Source: Azospirillum baldaniorum
GTDB lineage: Bacteria > Pseudomonadota > Alphaproteobacteria > Azospirillales > Azospirillaceae
Direction of reading: 5' to 3'
Assembly (NCBI RefSeq): GCF_003119195.2
Contig: NZ_CP022255.1
Coordinates: 248,001 to 312,000 of the forward strand
DNA: 64,000 nucleotides
Shown here: positions 46,549 through 54,883 of the stretch, in pieces
Layout of the letters: each line of letters starts with the position of its first letter
Position numbering within the stretch: position 1 is the stretch's first letter
The notes under the pieces: generated by a model
Seen by the model: only the letters and a program-made list of their open reading frames with translations
What the model was told of the DNA's origin: nothing
Database searches by the model: none
Program-made: the position numbers and the translations under genes

Positions 46549-48978
46549 TCAACGGCGCTCCCAGTTGAAAAACAGGATCTGAGAGAGCGCGACCGGTCGG
46601 CGATCGACGACCAAGACGGCGCGCAAGCCATCGGTCTGGTAGCGTGGAGCATCGGACGTCCCTCGCGTCAGTCCCGGCTCAACGAGTCCTGCCCCCTTCA
46701 CGAACCCAAGCTTCGTCACGGCCTGCGAGTAGAGCAGATCCTGAATGAGAGCATCGCGCGCGTCGTCCAGTTGCGGTGCGATGGCCGGCGGATTCGTGGC
46801 GGCGTCGGAGTTCAAGAACCGCCCGCCCAGTGGCGCGCTGACCTGAGCGACCCAGACCGGCTTGTCGCCGTACTGGATCGACGTGCGCCAGAGGCGAACA
46901 GCCTGAGGCTGCGCGGGCACCCAAACTCCTTGCTTTTCGCCGGCAATATCCTGGGTTCTCCCAAACGCGTGTTGCGGGGCGATCATGGCCTCGTGGTAGC
47001 CACGGCGAACGAAGGCCGGGATCCAGGCATCAAGATCGCCGATCACGACCAGGTTGAGCGGCAGCCCCGAGGCGGGGCCGGTCCCGCCGACCGTGCAACA
47101 GGGCAATGCCTCCAAGACGGCCCGCAGTCGATCTTCATCACCGATCCGGATTCGCTCCGCCACCGGAGAGGGCCCGGCGGCACGCTCAAGCCGCTCGCGC
47201 CGTTTCTCACCGCCCGGCTCATGCACGATGATCGAGAAGCTCCTGCTCCATCGCCGGCTGATCAGGTCGATGTCCACCACCCTGGCGGGTTGGGGGTGGG
47301 AGGTGAACACGAAGCCCGAAACGGTCGTCCCGGGAAGGATCGGTGCGCGGCTGTTGAAATTCAGCGCTTGCAGGCGTTGGTCGAGCCCGGCATTGGCGGC
47401 GTCGCTGAACATGCGGTGATAAGCGAAAGCGACTTCGAGCGGCGCGAAATACTCTGGATCCACTGAAGACGGAAGAAACACGAGCCGCCGGTCGGCGTGG
47501 TTCACGACCTCCACCCAGACGGCTTGCACGTCGCGCTGCGCCAGGTCGATCCCGAAAATCGCGCGGCTTTCCTCGGCGCTCAGCAGCGCTCCTGATACAC
47601 GAATGCCGTCGGCCGCCTTGGTCGAGGCGCGTGCGCGCAACGCCGCACAGTCGCAGGATGGCGGCCCCGCAACCGCAGGATCTCGCAGTGACGTCAGGGG
47701 AGGTTTCGGCAGATCCCAGTCCAGAAGCTCAAGATCGGCCAGCGAGGACGGCCTCGGTCCGAAGAAGAGGACCGCACGCAGCCCGTCCGTGTGATACGGA
47801 TCTCCGACCAGATTCGTGCGTGGTGCATTCGGATCGCTCTCACCCACGCCTTTGATGAAGCCGATCCGCTGCAGCGCTTGCGAGTATGCAAGGTCCTCCA
47901 TCAGGTAGCGCCGCGCTTCGTCCACGTCGGGGTCGATGACGTGGGTCGAGATGGTCGGCGACTTGAGCGTGAACTTGACCCCGATGTCGCGGCTGATCTG
48001 CCCGATCCACACCGGCATGCCCCGAAAACGGATCGGGCTCAGCCAGAAGCGCATGTGATTGCGCTCGTGAATGCTGCCACGGACCTTCTGGACACCGATG
48101 TCCTGCGGCCTCCCGAGGGCGTAAAGCGAACTGATGGGCGAGTAGCGGTACCGCGAGCCCTGGAAGAACGAACCCACGGTGCGCCACACCGAACCCAGCC
48201 CGATGATCTCGGTCGCATTCCAGTTGCGGCGGATCATCGCCGGGAAAATGTCGCTGTCCCGCCCGACCAGAACCAGATTGAGCGGATCGCCGTTTTCAGT
48301 ACCATCTTTGTTTGTCGTGCAGCAGGGAAACTGCGCCAGTGCGCGGCGCAACTCCTCGTCGTTTTCGGTTTCGATCAGCGCGTCGCTGGCATGGAGCGCG
48401 GCGAAATCGACCCGCTTGAAATCCGCTCGGAAGGTCGGATCGCTGGTGAAGAAGGTGAAGCTCTTGGTGTCCTGCCGCGAAACGAGATCAATGTCGACGG
48501 CCTTGTGGGCTTCATCCAGGTTCGTGAGCACGAAGCCGGAGACAATCGTCCCCGGCATGATCGGGTTCCTGAACTGGAGCCTGGTGAACCGCTCGTCCAG
48601 CGTTCGACCGGAACCGCCTGATCCTGCGGCGTCAAAGGCAAAGGCCGCCTCGGATATGGAAAAATACTGCGGGTCGAGCCCGGCAGGCAAAAACCAATAA
48701 GGAGCGGCGGCATCGTTCCGCACCTCGATCCAGACCGGCTGCATCTGCTTTTCGGCCAGATCGACCCCATAGATCGTCTTTGCCTCGTCCATGGTCGGAA
48801 CGGCGACCGTCACCCGGAGATCGCCTTGAACCTGAGTCTGAGCCCGCTCCCGGTAAGGCTTGTAGGCTGCGGGCGGCAACCCAACGCAGCCCTGAATTGA
48901 TAAGATGAGCACCAAGCACAAGCTCAAAACTGAACAGGCGACAAGCCGACGGCTTGCTTGAAAGCCAGTGAGCCGCAT
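46549..48978 (-). CDS. Lipoprotein with two tandem LssY C-terminal-like units
   Basis: From ATG 48978 the protein has 809 residues: a lipoprotein signal with Cys31 (LSIQGC), then two paralogous units of about 365 residues (about 45-425 and 445-809). Each has VWxEVxN, PCCT followed by LPLNLV-type strands, GRxQDI, a conserved LWRT/FWLSPIR plus PVWxxQIS, DEAR/DDARDALI...YSQ and YHTDGLRAVL/YQTDGLRAVL. Unit 1 keeps the family signature SIHERNHMRFWLSP; in unit 2 this is degenerate (WVPAQPQAVRLWRT). LssY_C function is unknown. The gene diverges from an alpha/beta-hydrolase lipoprotein 278 bp away. An open frame extends upstream of 48978 without a credible start. Confidence 0.82.
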   Translation of the reverse strand: MRLTGFQASRRLVACSVLSLCLVLILSIQGCVGLPPAAYKPYRERAQTQVQGDLRVTVAVPTMDEAKTIYGVDLAEKQMQPVWIEVRNDAAAPYWFLPAGLDPQYFSISEAAFAFDAAGSGGSGRTLDERFTRLQFRNPIMPGTIVSGFVLTNLDEAHKAVDIDLVSRQDTKSFTFFTSDPTFRADFKRVDFAALHASDALIETENDEELRRALAQFPCCTTNKDGTENGDPLNLVLVGRDSDIFPAMIRRNWNATEIIGLGSVWRTVGSFFQGSRYRYSPISSLYALGRPQDIGVQKVRGSIHERNHMRFWLSPIRFRGMPVWIGQISRDIGVKFTLKSPTISTHVIDPDVDEARRYLMEDLAYSQALQRIGFIKGVGESDPNAPRTNLVGDPYHTDGLRAVLFFGPRPSSLADLELLDWDLPKPPLTSLRDPAVAGPPSCDCAALRARASTKAADGIRVSGALLSAEESRAIFGIDLAQRDVQAVWVEVVNHADRRLVFLPSSVDPEYFAPLEVAFAYHRMFSDAANAGLDQRLQALNFNSRAPILPGTTVSGFVFTSHPQPARVVDIDLISRRWSRSFSIIVHEPGGEKRRERLERAAGPSPVAERIRIGDEDRLRAVLEALPCCTVGGTGPASGLPLNLVVIGDLDAWIPAFVRRGYHEAMIAPQHAFGRTQDIAGEKQGVWVPAQPQAVRLWRTSIQYGDKPVWVAQVSAPLGGRFLNSDAATNPPAIAPQLDDARDALIQDLLYSQAVTKLGFVKGAGLVEPGLTRGTSDAPRYQTDGLRAVLVVDRRPVALSQILFFNWERR

Positions 48979-49256
48979 CGGCCCGACGCACGCCGCGACC
49001 GAGTGCGAGGCTGCTGCCGGACCTGAGAGTGCGCCCGATGTCACCCGACCAACCTCCCCTGCGGGCAGTCGCGCAAAATGCTTGCGCGACCGAACACGAT
49101 GGATGCACGCGTGGTCGTCGATCGGGACTACTGTAACACAGGCTCCGAAGAAGCCGCCAGAATCGGAAGACAAGCCGTCAAAGCGTTCGGCAGACGCTTG
49201 CCGCCCTACGCAGCAAACACCTTTGGCGTCATGACGGCGCGAGTGAGGAGGAAGCG

Positions 49257-50360
49257 ATGCGTGGAAGCTTCGTGCCCCTGAAGCCATACCGGGGCGTTGC
49301 AGTGCTGGCAATCGCGGCATGCTTCGCACTGGGCGCATGCGAAACACCGCCCCTGATACAATACTCAACCGAGACGCCGCCGCTCATCCTCGCGCCTGCT
49401 TCCCAGGCGGGCATCAAGGATGAACGGGGACGGTTCCGCGAAATCTATTGTGCCGTCCTGGAGGTGCGCGGGCCGTCGCTTCCCGACCACCGACCGTGCG
49501 AGGAAGCCCTGACCCATGTCGGCACCGAACCCGCGGGCACCGGCAAGCCCGTCGACCTCGGCCCGTCGAAGCGGGGCCTCGTCGCGGCGGTGGTCCCCGG
49601 CATCGGGTTCGAGTGCTTCCGGCCTTGGCTGCACCCGCCCGGCACTGTCACGCAGCATGTGCGCCAGTTTGGGTACGACGCGATGCCGCTCGAAGTCGAT
49701 GCGTTGTCGGGCACGGAGAACAACGCGCGCCAGATCCGCGACGCGATCATGGCCATGGCACCGGAGGCGGGTGCGCCGCGCCTTGTCCTCATTGGCTATT
49801 CGAAGGGCGCTCCTGACATCCTCGAAGCGGTCGTCGCCTATCCGGAGATACACAGCCGAGTCGCCGCGGTGGTCAGCGTGGCTGGTGCCATCGGCGGTTC
49901 GGCGCTCGCGAACGATGCCGAGCAGTACCACGCCGACCTCATGCGGCACTTCCCGGGCGCGAAATGCGGCCCCGGTGACGGCGGCGCCGTAGCGAGCCTG
50001 CGGCCCGCGGCGCGCAAGGCGTGGCTGGCGCGGAATCCGCTTCCGGACCTGCGGTACTACTCGCTCGTGACATTCCCTCAGCCGGAGCGGATCTCGTCGA
50101 TCCTCGTCTCGGCCTACAACGAGCTGGCGCGGATCGATGCGCGCAACGACAGCCAAATGATCTTCTACGATCAGGTTGTGCCCAATAGCATTCTCGTCGG
50201 CTATCTGAACGCCGACCACTGGGCCGTTGCGGTGCCGATCAATCGCACGCATCTCTCGATCGCCTCGATGTTTGTGACCGAGAACGCTTATCCGCGTGAG
50301 GCTCTCCTCGAAGCACTCCTGCGCTTTGTGGAGGAGGATCTGGCAACACCTCCGCGTTAG
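49257..50360 (+). CDS. Alpha/beta-hydrolase-like lipoprotein
   Basis: The 367-residue protein has a lipoprotein signal with Cys28 (ALGAC) and an alpha/beta-hydrolase core: VVPGIGFECF (oxyanion loop region), nucleophile S182 in LIGYSKGAPD (a G-x-S-x-G elbow), and a late NADHWAVAVP that may supply the catalytic histidine. The lid region contains paired cysteines. It probably acts as an envelope-anchored esterase or lipase; the substrate is unknown. ATG 49257 follows GAGGAGGAAGC. Confidence 0.8.
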   Translation: MRGSFVPLKPYRGVAVLAIAACFALGACETPPLIQYSTETPPLILAPASQAGIKDERGRFREIYCAVLEVRGPSLPDHRPCEEALTHVGTEPAGTGKPVDLGPSKRGLVAAVVPGIGFECFRPWLHPPGTVTQHVRQFGYDAMPLEVDALSGTENNARQIRDAIMAMAPEAGAPRLVLIGYSKGAPDILEAVVAYPEIHSRVAAVVSVAGAIGGSALANDAEQYHADLMRHFPGAKCGPGDGGAVASLRPAARKAWLARNPLPDLRYYSLVTFPQPERISSILVSAYNELARIDARNDSQMIFYDQVVPNSILVGYLNADHWAVAVPINRTHLSIASMFVTENAYPREALLEALLRFVEEDLATPPR

Positions 50361-50566
50361 AGAGTTTTCAGTTGCGCGGTTCGCGCGAGGGGCGGGGTGT
50401 TGCTCGGTTGAAGCGCCTTGAGGCCGGCGGTGAGGCCGGGCCGGTCGTCGCACCCTCCCGACGTCCGGTTATCGAAAGTCTCCACATGGAATTTAAGGAA
50501 ACATTGGTTACAACGAAGATGTGGATGGCTGGAGGATTATTTCAAAGGCAGATTTCAAAGGCAGGT

Positions 50567-51061
50567 TTACCTGCGCTTGGATTTGTCGTCTATTGGCCCA
50601 GCGCCAGGGCGAGTAAGAGTAATGCGAACAACCTTATCGCTGTCGTCGATTTGCATGATTGCTTTTTCAAACGCTGGTGGGCCGAGAAAACCTCGAGCAT
50701 CATTGCTGAACCCATAGGGTTCCGTCGGAACACCCAAAGCATCTTTATTGAGTTTGCCGTTACCGTCCTCATCATGAAACAGAACGATGGCATATCGTCC
50801 GGGGTTGAGGTTGGTGAAGACAACTGAGCTTTTCAGCGCCGCGTTGGCTCTGAGGGCCACCGCAGCAAAGCGGCTGGGATCATTGAGGAAACCCTCTCTA
50901 TCGGACATCGCAATGGCACGATTGAAAGTGGCAAGACTATCGTACAGCCCAATCAGAATAGTCCCGTTCTGCGAGCGAATCCCCTCAACTGTAATCCTGA
51001 GTTCTGCCGCTTGCGCCGGGAAAAAGAACAGGGATGACACAATATATATCAAAAGGCGCAT
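50567..51061 (-). CDS. DUF2141 secreted protein
   Basis: The 164-residue protein has a signal peptide (MRLLIYIVSSLFFFPAQAAE) and the DUF2141 pattern: GTILIGLYDS, NLNPGRYAIVLFHDEDGNGK, LGVPTEPYGFSNDAR. The family is a small periplasmic or outer-membrane-associated beta domain of unknown function. Base composition and codon use are markedly AT-richer than the flanking genes, suggesting transfer from another background. Confidence 0.87.
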   Translation of the reverse strand: MRLLIYIVSSLFFFPAQAAELRITVEGIRSQNGTILIGLYDSLATFNRAIAMSDREGFLNDPSRFAAVALRANAALKSSVVFTNLNPGRYAIVLFHDEDGNGKLNKDALGVPTEPYGFSNDARGFLGPPAFEKAIMQIDDSDKVVRITLTRPGAGPIDDKSKRR

Positions 51062-51424
51062 CAGAGACCTCCCCGTTCAAATATTGGCGGCCATGAGGTA
51101 GGCACTCAATTCCAGTCAACAGGATTATAGACATCAAACAGCATGACGGGGTCTTGTTTCCGCATCCATAAGCCCGTATTGCAGGATCATGCAGTTCAAA
51201 TCCAAGCATGACTCTTTTGGAAGGAGTTCTCCTTTTTCCCATTTGGCCTTCGGCCGCCGTATTGGGGGTTTCCAATGAGGCTGCATGTTCGGCATCGTGC
51301 CGTCTCATGAATCTGGTCGGGGGGAGGTGACTGCAGTTCCGTCTCGAACAACCCGGTCTGAATTTCACCGGCTTCAGCATTACTTTAAGAGCCGCCGAAT
51401 GCGGGTTGGGTTCGACCAATGGAA
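51062..51424. other. AT-richer intergenic region, no gene recognised
   Basis: This 363-bp stretch upstream of the DUF2141 gene shares its lower GC. A minus-strand frame from about 51204 overlaps the DUF2141 start but encodes no recognisable domain. I see nothing certain. Confidence 0.4.
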
Positions 51425-52393
51425 TCACCAGGCCTGCCGTTCCTCACCATCCGCCGCCCTTCCGAGACGTGGAAGCGCGCGCCGAAGCCGGACAGCCTCC
51501 GCGGCAAGCTCGGGCTGGCTGGTCTGGCGGGCGAGTTGTTCAGCGTGGCGCAGCAACGCCGCCGCCTCGTCGCCGCCAGAGCCTGCCTGGACGGCACTGC
51601 GGCCGGCCCGGAAATAAAAGTCGGCCGCTTCCGATCGCCGCCCTCCCTTCTCCGCTGCCTGCGCTGCCGAGGTCAGCGCGCGGGCAACCCCCGCTTCGTC
51701 ACCGCTGGCGCGCCGTAACCGCTCCTCGGCCGTAAAAGCGTTGAAGGCCGCGCCGGCGTCATCGTCCAACAGCGCTAGCCGCCCGGTCAGCGCCAGCCGG
51801 TCGGCCGCCAGTTCCGGCTGCTCGGATGCCGGCAATCCCTTGATCGCGGTCCGCAGCGCGGTCCTGTCTCCGCGGTCGGCCGCCAGAAGCCCCGTCAGAT
51901 ATGTGGCGCGCGCGGAGACGAGGGGATCCTTGCTGGACTTGATGGCCTCCTGCGCAAGCTGCCACGCCTGCTGCGACTGACCCAGCCGGTAGCGGGCGGT
52001 CGCCTCGACCAGAGCCAGGGCCGGGAGACCGGGATGCCCCCGACGTGCGAGGTCGGACCGGGTCCGCCCGGCGACCGCCGCCGCACTCTCCGCCTTGCCT
52101 CTGCGCAGGTCCGAAATCGCCAATTCCTGCCCCGCCAAGGCAATGGCGGCGGCATCGTCGAGTGCATGAGCGCGGTCCAGGGCGCGGGCATACCCGGTAG
52201 CCGCCTGTTCATAGCGGCCCGCGAGGAAGGCATGGCGTGCGGTCTCCAGGATCGACACGGTGTGGGCGTCGTCAATTCCACCGGTGTCGATCACCGCCGA
52301 TGGCCGTCCGCCACAGCCGACCGGAAGCATCGCGTTGAACACAATCGCCATTAGAGTCGCCACCGCCGCGGAGCCGGTCCGCGGCAGCCTCAT
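51425..52393 (-). CDS. Helical-repeat (TPR-like) lipoprotein ending the Mla-like operon
   Basis: The 322-residue protein has a lipoprotein signal (MLPVGC, Cys27) and then about ten amphipathic helix pairs in TPR-like register (FLAGRYEQAATGYARALDRA, ARYRLGQSQQAWQLAQEAIK, TSAAQAAEKGGRRSEAADFY). It occupies the place where many MCE operons encode an ABC-type auxiliary lipoprotein (PqiC-like), but its fold looks entirely helical. Its ATG overlaps the mlaD-like stop. Likely an outer-membrane-anchored scaffold or substrate-handling partner. Confidence 0.8.
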   Translation of the reverse strand: MRLPRTGSAAVATLMAIVFNAMLPVGCGGRPSAVIDTGGIDDAHTVSILETARHAFLAGRYEQAATGYARALDRAHALDDAAAIALAGQELAISDLRRGKAESAAAVAGRTRSDLARRGHPGLPALALVEATARYRLGQSQQAWQLAQEAIKSSKDPLVSARATYLTGLLAADRGDRTALRTAIKGLPASEQPELAADRLALTGRLALLDDDAGAAFNAFTAEERLRRASGDEAGVARALTSAAQAAEKGGRRSEAADFYFRAGRSAVQAGSGGDEAAALLRHAEQLARQTSQPELAAEAVRLRRALPRLGRAADGEERQAW

Positions 52394-53391
52394 GGGCGGA
52401 CCTCAAGCGGCGAGAGGGGCCTGCGTTGGGCTTGGGGAGCGCCGCCGTTGCCGATCAGCCAATGGCTCTGGAGGGTCACCAGCAGCTTTTCCAACTCGGT
52501 CATCGTCGCCTGCGCCTGAGCGATGAACATCGGCACCTCCGCCGTGGCGGAATCGGCCCGGCCGACAAGGCTGCGGAGCTGTGGTGTCAGGCGGTGCAGG
52601 TTCTGCAACAGACGGTCGGCCGAAACCAGCAGCGCGTCAACATGGTCGATGGACGGGGGCACCATCCGGGCCGCCGTCATCAGCTCACGGAGCAGGTCCC
52701 TGGCCGCGATCAGCGCCGCGTCGGCGTGGCCGATGGACTGGGGCGCCATCCGGGCGGCCTCCTCCAGCCCGAGCGCCACCGTGTCGTTGGCGAGCAGGCG
52801 ACCAACGGTTCCCTCGCCCCGCTCCAGACGTTCGGCCAGGGCCGCCAGGGCGGTGACCGCCCGGTCGGTCTTGTCGAGGAGCGGGATCACCCGGGCGCTC
52901 AGATCCTGCACCAGCTTCCCAAGATCGTCGGTGGCCGCGCGTTCGGTCGTGGCTTCCAGAACCGCGTAATCCCAGTCCAGCGGCGCTCCGGCGCCCCGCG
53001 AGATGTCCAGAAAGGAGGCCCCGGCGATGCCGAACTGCTTGCGGATCAGGACGCGGGAGTCGCTGCGGATGAAGGGCTGCATGGCATGCTCGATCCGGAC
53101 GACGGCGTAGAAGCTTGCGTTGGGATCGATGACGATCTCCTCCACCCGGCCGGCGTCGGTGCCCAGCACCTGCACGCCCGATCCGCGGGTGAGGCCGGCA
53201 AGGCCGTCGACCGGCAGGACGACGCGGAGCGTCACCGATGGATTCAGCAGCCGCTCCAGCAGGCCCGCCTGGAGCACCCCGGCCACGAACAGGGCGCCGG
53301 CCACCAGCACCAGCAGGCCGACGCGCCGGCTGGTCTGCCGGAAGCCGGATTGGACGCCGAATGGGATGGCCGCCTGCCGGTCCGTCGTCAT
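52390..53391 (-). CDS. MCE/MlaD-family protein
   Basis: From ATG 53391 the protein has 333 residues: a single membrane anchor (about 23-45, VGLLVLVAGALFVAGVLQAG), then an MCE domain (about 50-130, with LPVDGLAGLTRGSGVQVLGT and VRIEHAMQPFIRSDSRVLIR), then a long helical region (about 150-310) typical of MlaD/PqiB hexamers that bridge the periplasm. It would receive lipid from or deliver it to the MlaE-type permease. Both ends overlap neighbouring genes by 4 bp. Confidence 0.87.
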   Translation of the reverse strand: MTTDRQAAIPFGVQSGFRQTSRRVGLLVLVAGALFVAGVLQAGLLERLLNPSVTLRVVLPVDGLAGLTRGSGVQVLGTDAGRVEEIVIDPNASFYAVVRIEHAMQPFIRSDSRVLIRKQFGIAGASFLDISRGAGAPLDWDYAVLEATTERAATDDLGKLVQDLSARVIPLLDKTDRAVTALAALAERLERGEGTVGRLLANDTVALGLEEAARMAPQSIGHADAALIAARDLLRELMTAARMVPPSIDHVDALLVSADRLLQNLHRLTPQLRSLVGRADSATAEVPMFIAQAQATMTELEKLLVTLQSHWLIGNGGAPQAQRRPLSPLEVRP

Positions 53392-54056
53392 GGCCGGTCC
53401 TTCGCCGCTGCGATGACGCCGCCGTGCAGCCGGCAGCGTTGACTGGCTGGAATCGCCTGATCGTGCCACAGCTCCGGGGCGAGGGTAAGCCAGACCACCG
53501 AGGTGCCCCGGTCGCGCACCGTGCGGATCCTGTTGACCAGGGCACCGGTCAGATCGCCCGGCGGGCTCTCCAGGATGACCAGTGCCGGCGATCCCATGAA
53601 GGCCCGCACCAGATCCGCCCGCGCCAGGTCGCCGGGCCCGCAGTCCGTCGGCAGGCCGGTCGGCACGCCGGGCAGCCCGAAGGCCATCGACAGGCGGACG
53701 GCTTCGTTGCGGATGTCGGCCTCGGGCCGGGTCGTGTGATGGAGTTGCGCCAGCATGATGTTGTCGAGCACGCTCAGGTAGGAGATCCAGGCGCCCGGCC
53801 GGAAGCCATGCCCGATGCGGCCGCGCAGCGCGTTGGCAAGATCGGGTGGGAGCCGGCGCCAATCCCGGCCAAGCATGCGCACGGTTCCCCGGACCGGAAT
53901 GGTCAGGCCGCAGGCGGCATCGACCACGGCCCGCTCGTGGGACTCGTCGCCAGGATCGATCAGAGCGAGTTCACCCGCGTGCAGCGCCAAGTCGACCGTG
54001 ATGCCGTTTTCCAGCGCTGCGCCGTCGAACTCGATCACTGGCGGATCGGCCATCAC
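53388..54056 (-). CDS. Degenerate ABC-ATPase homologue of an Mla-type transporter
   Basis: The 222-residue protein aligns with MlaF-type ABC ATPases in length and order but lacks the catalytic residues. The Walker A slot (about 34-41) reads DPGDESHE with no lysine. The signature slot (about 140-153) reads GPGDLARADLVRAF instead of LSGGxxxR. Walker B (about 157-167) is PALVILESPPG with no DE pair. The H-loop slot is VVWLTLAPEL. It therefore probably cannot hydrolyse ATP and may be a structural partner of the permease. It is intact, in frame and coupled by 4-bp overlaps on both sides, so it is a maintained gene rather than a pseudogene. Confidence 0.75.
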   Translation of the reverse strand: MMADPPVIEFDGAALENGITVDLALHAGELALIDPGDESHERAVVDAACGLTIPVRGTVRMLGRDWRRLPPDLANALRGRIGHGFRPGAWISYLSVLDNIMLAQLHHTTRPEADIRNEAVRLSMAFGLPGVPTGLPTDCGPGDLARADLVRAFMGSPALVILESPPGDLTGALVNRIRTVRDRGTSVVWLTLAPELWHDQAIPASQRCRLHGGVIAAAKDRP

Positions 54057-54883
54057 CGCACCAGGATGCTGATGGTGCCGCTGACCAGAAACATGAGGAA
54101 CAAGGACCGGAAGAACCCGACAGCCAGCCGTGCGTCGTCACCGCTGCGGTTCGGGTTGCTTGGCTCGGCCATCGCGGTGACGCAGCAAACGGTTCCGATC
54201 GCAAAGCCGATGCCCAGGGACTTCAGCGGCAGCACGGCGTACCCCTGCGCACCGATGGTGCTGAGAACGCTGACCAGGACCGCGCTGAACGACAGGTTGG
54301 TCACGCCGAGAAGCAAGGCGGTCAGCAGTCCGGCTGCCGGAGCGATCGCCGCGAACAGCATCGTCAGGCAAAACAGGCTCACCGACAGCGCGGCGACCCG
54401 CGGCACGACGAACAGGACGAAGGGGTCGATGCCCTGGGAATCAAGTGCCCGCAGTCGCCCATCGGCCCGCATCCGGCTCAGTTCATTCACGATGATCAGC
54501 CCGCTGTGGCCGATCGACAGCAGTCCGACCGCCAACGGCGCCACCTCGCGCACCAGGACGGTGTGGATGATGTTTCGGACCGGTTGCCCCTGACCGACCT
54601 GCTCCAGCCACCAGAGCCCCTGGAACAGCAGCCCCAATCCGGCAAGGATCGCGGCGATCACGACCGTCGGCACGATGTCCACACCGGCGATGCCCATGAA
54701 GTGGACGAACTCGCGCCGCACCGACCGGCGCCATGTGACCGGCCGGACCATATGAACGAGCACCGCAGCCCCGACCGCCGCCGTCTCGACAACCCAACCA
54801 TGCCGCCAGGCTCTGGCCGTTCTGCTGCCCGTTTCATCGCCGGCCTGGACCGTTCCGGTTGCCGGGGCGGGTGTGTCGGTCAC
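54053..54883 (-). CDS. MlaE-type ABC lipid transporter permease
   Basis: The 276-residue permease has the MlaE-family pattern: an N-terminal elbow helix (WRRSVRREFVHFMGIAGVDI), five to six membrane segments, and the conserved loop VREVAPLAVGLLSIGHSG with following ELSRMRADGRLRALDSQGID, which contacts the ATPase. IDPFVLFVVPRVAAL matches the family's helical hairpin. It follows the sensor gene with a 4-bp overlap. Its first 25 residues are a hydrophilic extension. Confidence 0.9.
   Translation of the reverse strand: MTDTPAPATGTVQAGDETGSRTARAWRHGWVVETAAVGAAVLVHMVRPVTWRRSVRREFVHFMGIAGVDIVPTVVIAAILAGLGLLFQGLWWLEQVGQGQPVRNIIHTVLVREVAPLAVGLLSIGHSGLIIVNELSRMRADGRLRALDSQGIDPFVLFVVPRVAALSVSLFCLTMLFAAIAPAAGLLTALLLGVTNLSFSAVLVSVLSTIGAQGYAVLPLKSLGIGFAIGTVCCVTAMAEPSNPNRSGDDARLAVGFFRSLFLMFLVSGTISILVR

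Noticed and set aside
50985..51428. A 147-residue minus-strand frame upstream of the DUF2141 gene
   Set aside because: It overlaps the DUF2141 start and signal peptide in another frame and has no recognisable domain.
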